From assembly GCF_000340215.1 (NCBI RefSeq), contig NW_006921538.1, positions 3,081,869-3,145,868 on the forward strand: a stretch of 64,000 nucleotides of DNA. The letters run 5' to 3'. Under the pieces are notes generated by a model. It had not been told where the DNA came from. It did not search any database and saw nothing but the letters and a program-made list of their open reading frames with translations. Shown here piece by piece: positions 34,601-48,202 of this stretch. A program made the translations under genes and the position numbers. The DNA is from Pseudocercospora fijiensis CIRAD86. Its lineage: Eukaryota; Ascomycota; Dothideomycetes; Mycosphaerellales; Mycosphaerellaceae. The stretch's first letter is position 1; each line of letters starts with the position of its first letter.

Positions 34601-35828
34601 GAGTACCCTATAGAATATCTATAGCGAGTAGTACTATCCGGAACGCTTATAGTAAATACTATCGAAAACGCCTATATTCGAACTACCTATAGCGAGTAAC
34701 CTATATAACCTCTACTACGAGTATCTTATAAAACGCCTATAGTAAGCACTCTATAGAATATCTATAGCGAGTAGTACTATCCGGAACGTATAGGACCCTA
34801 TAAAACGCCTATAGCGTACTACTATTTATAGCCTATACTAATTTTTATTTAGAACGCGCTATATAGTAATTCTAATCCGAAACGCTTATACTAAGTCTTA
34901 TCCGAAACGCGTATAGTAAGTCTAATTCGGAACGCTAATAGTAAGTACTATTAAGAACGCTTACAGCAAGTATGTACTAAGTCTTATCCGGAACGCGTAT
35001 AGTAAGTCTAACTCGGAACGCTAATAGTAAGTACTATTAAGAACGCTTATAGCAAGTAGTACTATCTAGAATACTAATAGTAAGCACTATTTAGAATACT
35101 TACAGCAAGTTATATCCGAAACGCTTATAGTAAATACTACTAAAAACGCTTATAGCGAGTAGCAATATTTGAAACGCTTATAGCGGTAACTATCCGAGGT
35201 ATCTATAGCAAATAGTACTATCCGGAACGCTTATAGTAAACACTATCTAAAACGCCTATATTCGAACTACTTATAGCGAGTACCCTATATAACGCCTACT
35301 ACGAGTACCTTATAAAACGCCTATAGCGAGTACTCTATAGAATACCTATAGCGAGCAGTACTACCCGGAACGCGTAGGATAAGCCTTATTTTAAACGCTT
35401 AGTATAGTTAGTCCTATATAAACCGGAACGTATATAGCAAGTCTTATCCGAAACTAAATACCTATATTAAGTACTATCCGGAAGGCTTATAGCGAGTAGT
35501 ACTATCCGGAACGCTTATAGTAAATACTATCTAAAACGCCTATAGTAAATAGTATTCGAACTACCTATAGCGAGTACCCTATATAACGCCTACTACGAGT
35601 ATCCTATAGGACGCCTATAGCGAGTACTTTATAGAATATCTATAATACTAAGAATAAGTCTAATTTAGAACGCTTATAATACTAAGTACTATTCGGAACG
35701 TACATAGTAAGTCTAATCCGGAGCGCTAATAGTTAGTACTACTATTTATAACGCTTATACTAAGTTTTATTTAAAACGCGCTATATAGTAATTCTAATCT
35801 AAACGCTTATACTAAGTCTTATCCGGAA
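31640..35828. repeat. Diverged minisatellite array, about 25-bp unit
   Basis: Variants of CCGGAACGCGTATAGTAAGTACTAT repeat throughout; three near-identical 25-bp units occur around 31910-31980. Longer composite units (for example CTACTACGAGTACC and GTAGTACTATCCGGAACG blocks) recur in the same order several times, showing higher-order structure. There are no open frames. Confidence 0.88.
32061..32950. other. Assembly gap (890 N)
   Basis: A run of N inside the minisatellite. The real array length is unknown; the gap size may be an estimate. Confidence 0.99.
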
Positions 35829-35856
35829 CGCGTATAGTACGCGGACTAGGGACTAG

Positions 35857-38800
35857 TATAGATATATACTTTATAACTTAAAATAGGCAAAGCTATACTA
35901 TAAACCTCTTAGAATCGACTACGCTAATAATCCGACTTTTAATAAAGCCCTAAGAGAGTTTATAGAGAAAGATAGCATTGCTATAGGCATTCTAGTTAAG
36001 ATAATATTACTAGATCTAAGACCTAACTTTAGGAGTATAATTACCTATAAGACTGCTAAGGACTACTACGAGACTATAGCAGCTATATATTAACTAATTA
36101 TTATAGTAGATATCTATAATACCCTAAAGGATTTTAGAATAGTTACTCTTAAGCAAGCAATATCTAATAGCACCCTTAGGTACTATAAAGACTTCTAAGT
36201 ATAGGTATAGAAGTACAAAACAGCTACTAAGCAGTTTAAGAGAGTATATAGTATTAAGCCTAAGGATATCAAGATCCTAGATATAATAATTAGGATGCTC
36301 TTTATTAATAGTCTTTAGTACTATAAATAGCTTAGAAGCTAGAGGCATAATAACAAACTAGAAGGGACTAGCTAGACTCTCGAAGCAATAATTATATCCC
36401 TTGGGAAGGAAAAGCCTCTAAGGTTGTAGAACTAGCAATAAGGCAAAGCCTTTATAGTTGTCTCTAATATCGAGGTTAGGGATAACAATAAGCAGTATTA
36501 GTACTATAAGTACAAGTATATTAATATAAAGTACTAGAAACAATATCCTAATAGAAAGCTATCTAAGGACAAGTTAAAGAAGAATTTAAAAGATAAGTAT
36601 AAGTCTAAATTAAAAGACAAGGATAAATCTAAGTCTAAGAATAAGGCTGTAGCTACTAGAAAAGATAATAGCAGCGATAATAACGATAAGTGTAAATTAG
36701 ATTCTAACTCGGAAGGCTAGGCTTTAGGGGTATATATCGCACTAACCCTAGCCTAAATATCCTTTAATTAAAGTCTAACTCCTATTACATTAGTATCCCC
36801 TACGAACCTAGACAAAGCAATCAAAATCTAGGACACTAGTATATTATACTATATATTTAACAATAAGGACTAGTTCTATAACCTTAGGTCCCTTAACTTA
36901 CCTACTAAGTTTAGCCTTGCTTTAGGCAAAGGAAGCTGCAGAATAATTAGGGACATTTACCTTAAATTCCTCTAGAAAGGCAAAACTATAAAGATAGTGC
37001 TTAGAGAAGTATTATACTTACCTAACTCTAATATAAATCTAATCTTAGTAGAGAGGATCTATAGGAAGACTAGATACTTCCTATATAGGCTAACTATAAC
37101 TATCTAAGGAAAGGATAGCAAGGTTATTAGAGAGGCTAAGATCAACAATATTATAATAGTCCTAAAGCATATTAGGATTGTTCCTCCTAAGAGCTAACTA
37201 GCTATTATACTAGCAGTTGCCCGACTAAAGGTAGACACTATTAGAGTATATTAGAGCCTTAGCTATATTAGAAGCAAGATACTAAATGCAACCAAAACCT
37301 ACTAAGACTATCTTAGCATTAACTATATTAATACTACCGAATTAGGGCACTATAAAGCCTATAAGCTTATAAGGTCTTAGAGGACAGTCTTAAGGATTAC
37401 AAGAAGGACTCTAGTTCAAGCTCTAGATAAAATCTATATTAATATTATTAGACCAATTATACCTCTAGATATCTATAGGAACCGCTACTTATACCTACTA
37501 ACTTATATAAAGATAAGGCATAGATAGGATAATAAGACCCTAGACCTAAAAAATAGTCCCGCTCTTATTAAGAAATAGATGAACTGGTAGTCTAATTAGT
37601 TTAGCAAAAGACTAAAGATCTAGTTCTTAGACAATAGGGGCTAGTTTAATAATAAGCACCTTTAAAAGACTACTAAAATTAAGGGGTATAGGTAGGATTT
37701 CTCAAGCCCCTATATACCTAAACAAAATAGCATTATAGAGTTATCTAACAAGACTATCCTAACTAAGGCTAGGGCTATGCTTATTGATATAGGTTTACTA
37801 TAAGAGCTGTAGAGCTATACTGTTAAGCACTCTATACACTTAACTAACAGACTAGCTAATCTAATAACTAAGGAAGTTCCTCTAGTCTATCTCGAAAGGG
37901 ATTTAAAGTAAGGGGGAACCCTAGTAGATCTGTCTAGAGTTAGGAGATTTGGTTATAAGGTATACAAATACATTAGTAAAGAAGAGAGGCTAAGAGGCGT
38001 AAAGTTTATATTAAGAGCTCTAATCTACTAGAGTATTAGATTCTAGAATTACTCTTCGACAAACTACCTCCTCTAGAGGCCTTAGTTTAACTATAGTAAG
38101 AGACTATAGCAGTATAAGATTAAATTCTCCTGTTATATTACCTTCTATAAAGATTAGACCTACGGGGATAAAGGCAGAAAAGTAAATCTAGCCCCTCCCT
38201 ATATTCAAGTTATTAAATACTCTTAGTTAGGGATTAACCCTAGTAAATCTAGAGTAGCTTTAGGATTCCTACCTAATATTAAGCAAGCCTAGCATAACTA
38301 GCAGCTAGTTAATAAACCTGTTCCTTCTAGAAGTACTAAAGAGCCGTTTTAAACACCCTCGGGGGAGCTACTACCTTTAGGGGAGCTAATACCTCTTTAG
38401 GGGGGGCGAGTTCTATTAGATCTAGGAAGCCTAGTTAAAGAGACCCGGGAGCTACAGGCCCCTAATAATAATAACTAACATTAGTCTAAGCAGGAGGACA
38501 CACTAATAATGTACTAACCTAGCTAGTTAGTAGGTTAGAAGAGGCTAAGAGCCGCCTTACTACTAGCAGCCTAGGAAGTTGCAATAAGGCTAGTTGTATA
38601 CTAACCAGACTAGTTAGTAGGATAAAAGAGGCTAAGAAGTGCCTTACTACTAGCAGCTCTAGGAACTATAACAAAGCTAAGGTACTTAGACCTTGCAGAT
38701 ATACCCCCTATAATATCCTTAAGGGGTAGGCAGACAAGGAGACCTAACTATAGCAATATAGCTAGGGTCCTAAATGCTGCTCTTAGGAGATTCCTAAAGA

Positions 38801-38890
38801 AAAAGGCTAAGAAGCTAGGGGAGGGTAAGCTATCTGTACTCTATAAAGCACTAAATAGTATAGATGCTAAGCTTTAGAGGGAAGCTGTTA
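35857..38890 (+). pseudogene. Copia gag-pol remnant copy 2, 5' part
   Basis: Plus-strand continuation of gag (LRIDYANNP, FIEKDSIAIGIL), a degraded CCHC knuckle near 36495-36540 with Cys changed to Tyr, a Lys/Asp-rich linker near 36555-36650, protease near 36825, integrase from about 37150 to 38200, and the start of the pol linker. It is broken by many TAG/TAA. It breaks at GTTACTAAA where the gypsy element inserted; copy 1 has the unbroken GCTATTACTAAAGAAC. Confidence 0.75.
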
Positions 38891-38895
38891 CTAAA

Positions 38896-39093
38896 TGTTA
38901 GGACTAAAGAGGTTACACGTGATTAGCATGTAACCGGGCTCGAGTAAAGCTAGGGTCTTAATGCCTTAGGTAGGGCTTAGCGCTTAGCAATAGGCTAACT
39001 TGCCTACCTTCCTCCCTCTCCTCCTAGCTCCTTATCGAATACTACTCGTACCTACTACCACCCTATCTACCTGCTAATATAACCCTTCTTATA
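38896..39093 (+). repeat. 5' LTR of gypsy copy 2
   Basis: 198 bp, starting TGTTAGGAC, with its inner end RIP-changed to CTTCTTATA. Confidence 0.92.
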
Positions 39094-39159
39094 CAGTATT
39101 CGATCTACCCTTTAAGGGCAGTAGCTAGATAGTCTTTATTTCAAGCTTTTAGCGGTATA

Positions 39160-42100
39160 GCTACGAACAAGACTAATCTAACTATATTACGCCCGAAGAA
39201 CGGGACCTATACGTACTACTCTATCGAAACAACCGTACTAATTATTAAGCAAGGCCTTCTATACGGCCTATTATACTAAGTTAAGCATACTAAGCCGATA
39301 TCTACTAATTCCGCTATATCCGCATCTTAGGGGCTAATAATATATTATTAGTGTCGCCCCTTATAATAGCCGGTTTATTACGAAACAACAACCGTACTGC
39401 CGCTAGCAGCGCTAGCAACGATAACGCTAGTGGCATAGTGCCTACTAAAGTGCCTACTAAAGCACCTACTAGAGAGCCTGCTGCTAAAGAGCCTACTACT
39501 AGGCCTACCGAAGAACCTGTAGTCCTAGGTAATAATCTAGAATTGCCTATTAACGACATTCTTAGCAACATTGTTAATCGACGATATAGCTAGCTAGCCT
39601 TTAGCCCCTAGCTAGTAGCGAGACTTCAAGAAGCTACTTAAAACAGGCTTACTGCCCTACGTTAAGAACAATAGCTAAAGGATAATCTCCTCGAGATTCG
39701 CCGCCTATAGGAAGCCCTAATAACTAACACTAAGCCGATAATAGGGCCTTCCTTACTACCCGTCCCTATCTAAAAGAAGGATGCTAAGCTTAAGGACTAT
39801 ACCGTATTTAATAGCTCTAGTCGCAAGCAATACAATGATTATATACGCGATTATAAGCTTAACTAACGAAATGCGCTAAGGGCTCTTCTAGACGACTATT
39901 TACTAGTTGTCTACGCTATGCAGTATATCAATAGCGACCTAAAGCGCATATAGGATAACCATTTCGACTCCCTTAACGATTAGACCGCTATTCAGTAGAA
40001 AACCTATAAGACTATTATACTAGACACTCTTAGAAACCCTATACTAAGGCAATAACACGCTTAGGACTAGTACCTTCGAGCTAAGCAAAAGACTGATTAG
40101 TTAGCTCGTTTATTTAAGGCCTATTTAAAGACCCTCGAGGACGATTTGCTACCTAAGACCGACTCTATCTAGATATCTAAGATACGACCTAAACTGAGAT
40201 AGGAATTAGTCCTTAAATTAGACCGCCGCCGTGTGTTTAAACAGGCTAATCTAACACGCATTTAGTTTATAGTCGAAGTGGAAACAGCTAAACGAGCTAT
40301 TTAGCTCTAATAACGGTTAGAATCTAAGATACGCCTAGCTACCTATCGTAGCCGCGGAGGAAACTAAGGTTCCTACTAGAACAATAATGCTAATAATAGG
40401 AATAGTAACAACGACCGTAGAAGAGGCCGTAGCCGACGGCTATATAGAGGAGGCCGTAATAGAGGCCGTAGAAGGGGCTCGTATCCCTATAATACTAATC
40501 GCTTAACTAATAATAGCAGCAACAGCGGCTATAGCAATCCCCTAACCGGGTTGAAGTGCTTCAACTATAATAGCACTAGCTATCTCCTAGGCTAATGCGA
40601 CAAACCTAAGGACTAGGCCCGAATCGACCGTGCTACCGCTAAATACCGAAAGCACCTTTTAGCCGCTAACGCTACCCCTATCGGTCCTTCTAATTAGTCG
40701 AAAAAAGAGTAAGCGCCGCACTAACTGTTAGCCTTATATAGCGTAAGACTATCGACATTGTGCTAGCTATTATACGTACCTGTCTCGTAGGGGATATATA
40801 TAGCAACAATTATAAAACTAAGGTTACGCTAGACCTAGGAAATTCAGTTAGCGCCCTTATTAGCTATCGCCTAGCTAAGCAATTAGACCTTCGACAATTG
40901 CCTAGGACTAACCTGCTAACCCTTGCTTAGTTTAATAACGCTCGGCACTTAACCTATAGAGCCTACTATGTTTATATAGCCCTAAGAGACGACCTTAGCA
41001 ATAAGCGCCTACTAAACTTCCCCGCCTACGTAGTAGATATAGACAACCTATATAGAGGAGCTACTATTGTTATTAGCAACCCTATTCTTAAGTACTACGC
41101 TATAGCTATAGACTTAGGCATTTAGAAGTGGCGATTTAGAATCGCTCGGAAAGAGGACATTAAATATATTAATGTTAGCGAGTGCCCTAACGATATTAGG
41201 GTTCTGTTTATTAGCAACCTAATACCGGCCTCCGCTTTAGCTAATCCGACTACCGACCTGCTCGGTAGTAATAACGATGAACCTATGCCTCCTAATAGTA
41301 TAGACCCTAACTAGCTCGCTCGTATACTAGAGCCTATTCGAGAAACCTATATTAACGTATTTAAACACTACCTAGCATCGACATTGCCTATATTCAAAGA
41401 GACGGATTATAAGATTAATATTATAGAGGGCAAAGAGGTTCCTTTTAGACCACTCTACAACCTTAGTAAGCGCGAGCTTGCTATATTACGTAAGTACCTA
41501 GAGGAAAACCTAGCTAATAGTCGTATTCGGTATAGTAACAGCCCTGCTAGTGCACCTATCCTGTTCGTACTAAAGAAGGATAGCGGCCTGCGTTTATATA
41601 TTAATTACAGAGGGCTTAATGCTATTACTATTAAAGACCGCTATCTACTCCCGCTTATTAATAAGACCCTCGACCGCCTTTCTAGTGCCTACTACTATAC
41701 TATATTAGACATTAAGGACGCCTATTACCGTATCTGTATTCGCAAGGGCGATAAATAGAAGACAGCCTTTCGCACTCGTTATAGCTATTTTAAGTACTTA
41801 GTTATGCTATTCGGGCTAGCTAATACCCCTACTACATTCTAGTCCTATATTAATCGGGCCCTTTCGGGCCTATTAGACCACCTCTGCGTAGTCTATCTAG
41901 ACGATATCCTAGTCTATACACACTTACCTAACATTGCGGAATATTAGGCCGCCGTACGTAAGGTGCTCGACCGCCTACAGGCCTATAGCTTATACTACAA
42001 ACCCTCTAAATGCACCTTTGCTACTAAAGAGGTGTCCTTCCTTAGCTTCCTCGTATTAACCGAGGGTGTTAAGGCTAATCCTAATCGGATTAAAACTATT

Positions 42101-44590
42101 ACTAAATAGCCTGTTCCTACGTTAATTAAGGAGCTATAGTCGTTCCTCGGTTTTGCTAATTTCTACCGCCGTTTTATTAAGGGCTATTCGAGGCATATAA
42201 TGCTATTAACTAAGCTTACTAAAACCAAGGCCAACCCTACTAGAGAATTCAAATAGACTAAAAGAGCGCGAGCCGCTTTTAACGGTTTAAAGCAGCGCTT
42301 TACTAAAGTCCCCTTATTATACTATTTCGTACTAAGCAAACAGATCCGCATTAAGACTAACGCTTTACAGTTTGCTATATTAGCTATTATGTTACAATAG
42401 GCTAATAACAATTACTAGTACCCGATTGCCTTCTTCTCGAGGAAGATAATTAATACTAAGCGTCGCTACGAGACCTACGAGCAAGAGCTCTTAGCTATTA
42501 TTAAAGCCTTCAAGCACTAGCGCTACTATCTCGATAGTGCCTAGCATACTATTTAGGTCTATACGGACTATAACAACCTCCGTAGAATTACAAAGGTTAC
42601 TAGGGTTATAGGTCGACAGGCTAGATAGGCCGTCTACCTCGCTAGGTTTGATTTTGATGTATTATATCGGCTAGGCGTAAGCAACCCTGCTAATAGCCTA
42701 TCGAGGCGACCTAATTACGATAGCGGGACTTAGTAATCCATTAATTTATTGTTTCTAACCCTATAGTATAAGATTGCTATAGCCCGTATTATTAATAAGC
42801 AAGCGTAGGATAAGCGGCTTACCGGACTCTACGACGGCTTGAAGTATGTTAATACTCTTGCTATATTAACAGTACGTATTAAGGATATAGATAGGAGAAG
42901 TTATAATAACTCCCTAGTCGATATCGCTATATATAGTAATAGCGATTAAAGCACTAATACAGTTGATCCGGCTACTAGTGCTACTAGATATATATAGTGC
43001 GTACTACGTAAGACAGCGAGGGTGCTATTAAGCGAACTTGTAGAAGGGGATAGACGAGCGTTTATAGATAAGCTGTTACGTACTTAGTAAAGGGACGCTT
43101 TTGCTACTGCTCGTATAGATTAGCTTAGAAGTGGCCGTAAGACTAGATCTAGCAAGAATTGGTCGATTGATGCTAATAGCTATTTGCGCTATAAGGGCAG
43201 GCTCTATGTCCCTGCCGAGCATTCGATCCGACAAGAGCTTCTTAAGCGACACTATAATAGTAAGCTTGCCGGTTACTATAGTATAGAGAGGTCGCACGAG
43301 CTAATATCGCGTATATACTACTAGCTAAATAGTAAGCGGGATATAAAGGACTACGTAAACACGTATGCCGTATATTAACGAGTTAAAGCACCGAAACACT
43401 TACTATTTAGCGAGTTGTCTTTACTCCCTGTTCTAAAGAAGCTATTTGCTAAGCTTATAATGGATTTCATTATAGGCCTTCCGCCTACTAAGCGTAGGGG
43501 CAGCAAGGATATATATAATGCTATCCTAGTTGTCGTAGACCGGTTTACTAAGGGCGCTCGTTACATTCCTGCCCGAAAGGATTGGACGGCTATTAACCTA
43601 GCTAAGTCGCTATAGAATAACATCTTCTATAGCTATTAAGGGACCCCTAAGGGGATAGTCTCCGATCGAGGCTCGATATTCATATCGTACTATTAGAGCG
43701 AAATATGCCTATAGCTAAGACTAAAGCATCGGCTATTAACAGCCTTCTATCTATAGACTAACGGTCAAACAGAGAGACAGAATACTACCCTATAGCAATA
43801 CCTACGCAGTTATATTAACGAGAATCCTAAGGATTGGGTTAACCTCCTACAACTAGCTAAATTCGTATACAATAATAGTGTCTACTTATTAACTAAGGTG
43901 TTACTATATATAGCTATAATAGGCTAGAACGCTGCTATGCTATAAGACCCCCTATCGCTCGAGGCCGAGCGTAAGGAAAGGGAAGCGGGTTAACCTAAGA
44001 CACTAGCGGCTATTAAGAGGGTTCAAAAGATACGAGAGATTTACGCTAAGATAGCTAACAAACTAGCAAAGGCCTAGGCCTATTAGAAGGCCTATTATAA
44101 CAAACACTATATACCGATAACCTTTAAGCAAGGCGATATAGTTATGCTTAGTACGAAGAACCTCCGTATCCGCAAACACCTATCCCCTAATAGTAAAATA
44201 AGGCCTAAGCTCGCACTAAGATATATTAGCCTATTCCGCATCCGAGAACCGAAGGGCATATAGGCCTACTAGTTATAGCTTCTACCCTATTACACTATCT
44301 ATAACACCTTCTATGTATCCCTCCTTAAGCTATACTATTAACGCAAAGGCGATAAAGCGCCTGCTAAGTTAGAAGAAGTCTTAGCTAATAGTAAAGAGCT
44401 GTAGTCTATAGAACGTATCCTATAGCACCGGACTAGGAAAGGCAAGAAAGAGTACCTGTTAAGATAGCAAGGCTATTTACCTAAATAGGACTCGTAGGAA
44501 GCTGAAGGTTCCTTTAAGGATATAACCGAGTTATTAGATAAGTATTAGACTAGCGTAAAGAACAAGAAGAAGGCTAAAAGCTTATAATGT
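39160..44590 (+). pseudogene. Gypsy gag-pol remnant, copy 2
   Basis: Same domain order as copy 1: gag with basic Arg/Gly-rich repeats near 40405-40490 and a degraded CCHC knuckle near 40558-40610, protease, RT (LYINYRGLNAITIKD, LDIKDAYYRI, YLDD), RNase H, integrase (MDFIIGLPPTKRRGSKD, VVVDRFTKGARYIPARKDW), and a chromodomain-like end (EYLLR-QGYLPK). In-frame stops are nearly all TAG/TAA. Some pieces are less damaged than in copy 1, but no full-length product is possible. Confidence 0.8.
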
Positions 44591-45821
44591 CACTATTAAG
44601 GCCTAGGATTAATGCTACCCCCGGGATGCTATTAGCTAACTAATTAGAGGCAAGCAATTGTTAGTAACAAAGGACAATAAGACTATACTATTATAGAATC
44701 CACCTCTTTACTAGCGCACCCTATAAGACCCTTCTCTTAGCGCCCCTCTTGTTCCTTTATTCTATTAAGGCCCTAAGGCCTAAGCGATCGATAAGGGCGC
44801 GCGCGCGCGTACGAATAACGATAATAAAGACGATAGCGTCGCGCTACGAGCTAGCGAAGGACGGCGCGGCCGGCGCGGCTATATTAGTAATAGTATTACG
44901 GGGTATGTTGCTATTTAAGAAAGGAAGGACACCGCTATATTAGTAACGGTATTGCCGAGTTGTTATTAGTTAAAGAAGGGAATTAGAAGCAAGGTAAAGT
45001 TAGCGCTAAGACGGCTAGTACCGCTATTGTTAATATTACTTGCTATTGTTACTGCGCCTACGGGTATAACCTTACCTACACTACGAGCCTAAGGCACCTT
45101 TAATTAAAACTTTGATCAAAACTTTAAGCCGCCTAAAAGATTAAGCGACTAATAGACTAACTAAGGGCAAAACTATAGAGCTAAGCTAGCCGGGGTCGAT
45201 CTTGCGGACAATAGGTTACTCCTCGATCTTTCTAACCCTTTAAGCGAGGCGAACCTCTACTACTGCACTTACAATAGCCTTTACCTATAGAAACTAGACG
45301 AGCTGTGTTTTTTTTTGAAAAGATATAATTAGTTAATACTTAAAGGCTGCTAAACCTAACTAATTGGGGCTAGTAAAACTACGATAGTAAATAATAGTCC
45401 TCGTAATAATAAGAACAATAACCCTCGGAAGCGGACAAACCCTCGGATATATATATACAAGCTATTATAGTTTAGTATAAAAACTGCACTTATTTTACTT
45501 AGAGCGGAGGCAGGGCTATAATACCTCGTACGTCTACCTGTTATAGTAGGGAAGACGCGCTCGTATTGTAATTAGTCGAAGGCCCTTAATTCTTATAGAT
45601 ATATATTACTTTATAGTTTATTATATATAGGGATAGCGTAGTTAGAGTTAGACATTGTGCTATATTAGAGGTAAGGTTTGATATAGTTACATTATCGGTA
45701 GTTATGCGTTCAATTTAGCGCGGACTAAGCGGCCTATTAGACCTGCTAAGTTAGTAGTAATAGAGGTTAAGACTAGAACAAAGACCGGCTACGAGGGCGC
45801 GGCCTTTAGAAGGGAAGCGTA

Positions 45822-46019
45822 TATTAGGACTAAAGAGGTTACACGTAATTAGCATGTGACCGGGCTCGAGTAAAGCTAGGGTCTTAATGCCTTAGGCAGG
45901 GCTTAGCGCTTAGCAATAGGCCAACTTGCCTGCCTTCCTCCCTCTCCTCCTAGCTCCTTATCGAATACTACTCGTACCTACTACTACCCTATCTACCTGC
46001 TAACATAACCCTTCTTACA
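45822..46019 (+). repeat. 3' LTR of gypsy copy 2
   Basis: 198 bp, inner start TATTAGGAC (RIP-changed), outer end CTTCTTACA intact, then CTAAA duplication. Confidence 0.92.
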
Positions 46020-47510
46020 CTAAAGAACTTAAGTCTTTAGATAAAACAGGCACTCTTAAATAGATCTCTACTAAGGAACTCCTAAAAGGAAGAAAACTAA
46101 TATTAAGCAAATAGGTCTAGAAGATTAAGCGCTTGCCTAATAGTTCTACTAAGAAGTTTAAGGCGAGATGTATAGCTAAGGGGTTTATCTAGAGAAAAGG
46201 TATTAACTTCGAAGAAACCTTTACTCTAACCTTAAGAGCTATAATAAGCAGATTCTGCTTAGGACTTTTAGCTACTTTTAGCTAGGTTAGATGTTAAGTA
46301 GATATTAAGGCTACATTTCTAGAACTAGACATTAATAGACCTAACTATATAAACGTACCTAAGGGGTCGCATTTAATTAGAAAGGACCTAGAGAAATTTC
46401 TATATATAATTATATAGAAAGGCTTGTATAGTATAAAGTAGTTAGCTGCTTTGTAGTACTACGATACTAAAGCTACACTTAAGACCCTTAGTTTGTATAA
46501 AACTAAGAGCGATGCCTACCTCTTTATTAGAGAAGGGATTATAGTTATCCTTTATATTAATAACTTTTAGATCTTTAGCAAAACCTAAGCTAGGATTAAC
46601 AAGCTAATCGAAGGACTTAGGAAAACCTATACTATTAAGGTTGTCTAAACAAACCTCTTCCTAGGACTATATATTATTAAAGACAGCATAAGTCTTAGAA
46701 TCTCCTAGAAGCACTACTCTCTAGAGAAGCTAAGAAAGTATAGTCTCGACTAATGCAAGGGTATAAAGTACCTACTTAAGAAACTCCTAACTGCTTTCGA
46801 ACTAGACTATAAGAAGGAGGACTACGAACTCTTTAATTAGATAATTAGGGAGCTATAGTATCTTTCTAACTAGACAAGACCTAATATTACTTATACTATT
46901 AACTACTTAGCTAGATTCCTACAAAACCCTAGACTAGAGTATACTACAGTAGTAAGACATATTTAGAAATATATTGCAGGAATAGTTAACAAGTCCCTAG
47001 TATTTAAAAAGAGTAAGTCTAGAAAGGTTAATCTTAAGAGCTACCTTAAAGTCTACTTAGATTCTAACTTCGCTAGTAACCTAAAAACCTCGAGGTCTAT
47101 ATTAGGATTCCTACTCCTTATAGTAGGAGGACTAGTTCTCTAGAGATCCTAGCTATAGAAAGAAGTTGTCTACTCTAGTACTAAAGTAGAGTATATAGTA
47201 CTTACTAAAGCTATAAGGGAGTTAAAGTAGCTAAGGAACCTCTCTAAGGAAATTAGTAGCTTTACTAGGTTTAAGTTTAACTATATTAAAATCAACTATA
47301 ATAACTAGTTAACTATCTACCTTATAAAGAATTATACTAACTCTAGTAGGTTAAGGTATATTTCCCTAAGGAACTATTACTATAGAGAGCAGTATAATAA
47401 AGAGAGGATTAATGTTTAGTACATTCCTACTAATCTCTAAATAGCAGACTAGCTTACTAAGCCTAAGTTAAACAACCCTATCCTCTAGGATCTTAACTAG
47501 TAAAGGACAA
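46020..47510 (+). pseudogene. Copia pol remnant copy 2, RT and RNase H
   Basis: Resumes the pol frame interrupted at 38895. The RT region includes SDAYLFIREGIIVILYINNF, where YINN replaces the copia YVDD. RNase H shows SSTKVEYIVLTKAIRELK near 47170-47235. It ends near 47500 and is followed by about 1.7 kb before the 3' LTR. Confidence 0.75.
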
Positions 47511-48202
47511 ACTCTAAAGTCACTTATTTTATTCTTATTTATTACTAGAATAGGAAGCCAAACTTAATACACTTATTTTGATTTTATTACTCTCTATAGA
47601 CTAACTACTCTTCTAGTTCTCTACTAGGGTATCTCGGTATCTAGAGTAATCTTTTAGCTCTTAGTACAATATCTTAAAGCAGAAACAAACATTAAAACTA
47701 GATTTGCCTAATCTATAAGGACTAGAAGCTCCCTAATGCTACAAATCTTAAATTATATATTAGAAGTTTTATCTAAAGGATCTCTAACCTTCTAAGAATA
47801 TTCCTATTCCTTTAAGGACTGCCTATTTCCTCGTTACTATCGACCTTATCGTTAGCCTAACGATCTAATAGCCTACTCTAAGAAGAGCTAGACGGGACTA
47901 GTATAGCCGATCTAGAAGAAAGCCGAGAGTATAGATTGCGACTACGACTAGCTATCGTAGTAGTAGTATAGACCCCTGCCTACTAAGCTAACGCGTTCGC
48001 AATCGCCTAAGCGCCTTCCGGGGTATTCTAATTAATCCTAGAAGGAATCGGGATATATAGGCGACGCTAATTACTACCTACTATACTGCCTAGATTGCGA
48101 GGCGGCAGCCTAATAGGACCCGGAAGATCTGCCTAGCGATTAGTGCTCGAACGAGGGCGCGATATATAGCCTATAACCTAGTTAGTTTCTAATTAAGACC
48201 TT

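Larger units (their letters stand above)
31365..35856. mobile_element. Helitron-like non-autonomous insertion with minisatellite
   Basis: Copy 1 of the copia gives the empty site AAAGTA/TATAGATATAT; in copy 2 the sequence between these halves is 31365-35856, with no clear duplication. The insert starts TTCTATATAATG and ends GGGACTAG, so it sits between A and T and ends in CTAG. A perfect 6-bp stem, 3-base loop hairpin (CGCGTA TAG TACGCG, 35829-35843) lies 9 bases before the CTAG. Helitrons are known for A|T insertion, a 5' TC, a 3' CTRR and a hairpin about 10 bases before it. No terminal inverted repeats and no Rep-helicase coding sequence were seen. The AT-rich target allows one or two bases of doubt at the ends, and a slipped TA duplication cannot be excluded. 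Confidence 0.5.
38896..46019 (+). mobile_element. Ty3/gypsy chromovirus-type LTR retrotransposon, RIP-inactivated (copy 2)
   Basis: 7,124 bp with 198-bp LTRs and a perfect 5-bp target duplication CTAAA (38891-38895 and 46020-46024). It is the same family and orientation as the element at 16739-23857. It is nested in copia copy 2 and so is younger than that insertion. The reverse transcriptase keeps an intact YLDDILVY (about 41891-41920), whereas copy 1 has YLDN. The longest open pieces are 41384-41758 (124 codons, RT) and 43415-43615 (integrase core). The C-terminal chromodomain-like region is at about 44410-44560. Confidence 0.93.

Noticed and set aside
31365..35856. MITE or Tc1/mariner element with TA duplication
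   Set aside because: Ends are not inverted repeats of each other. A TA duplication would need an extra slip in the AT-rich target, so Helitron-like is the better fit, though not proven.
44749..44943. 64-codon frame after gypsy pol as an extra gene
   Set aside because: It lies in the non-coding 3' part of the element, is not conserved as an open frame in copy 1, and is Arg/Lys-rich by composition.
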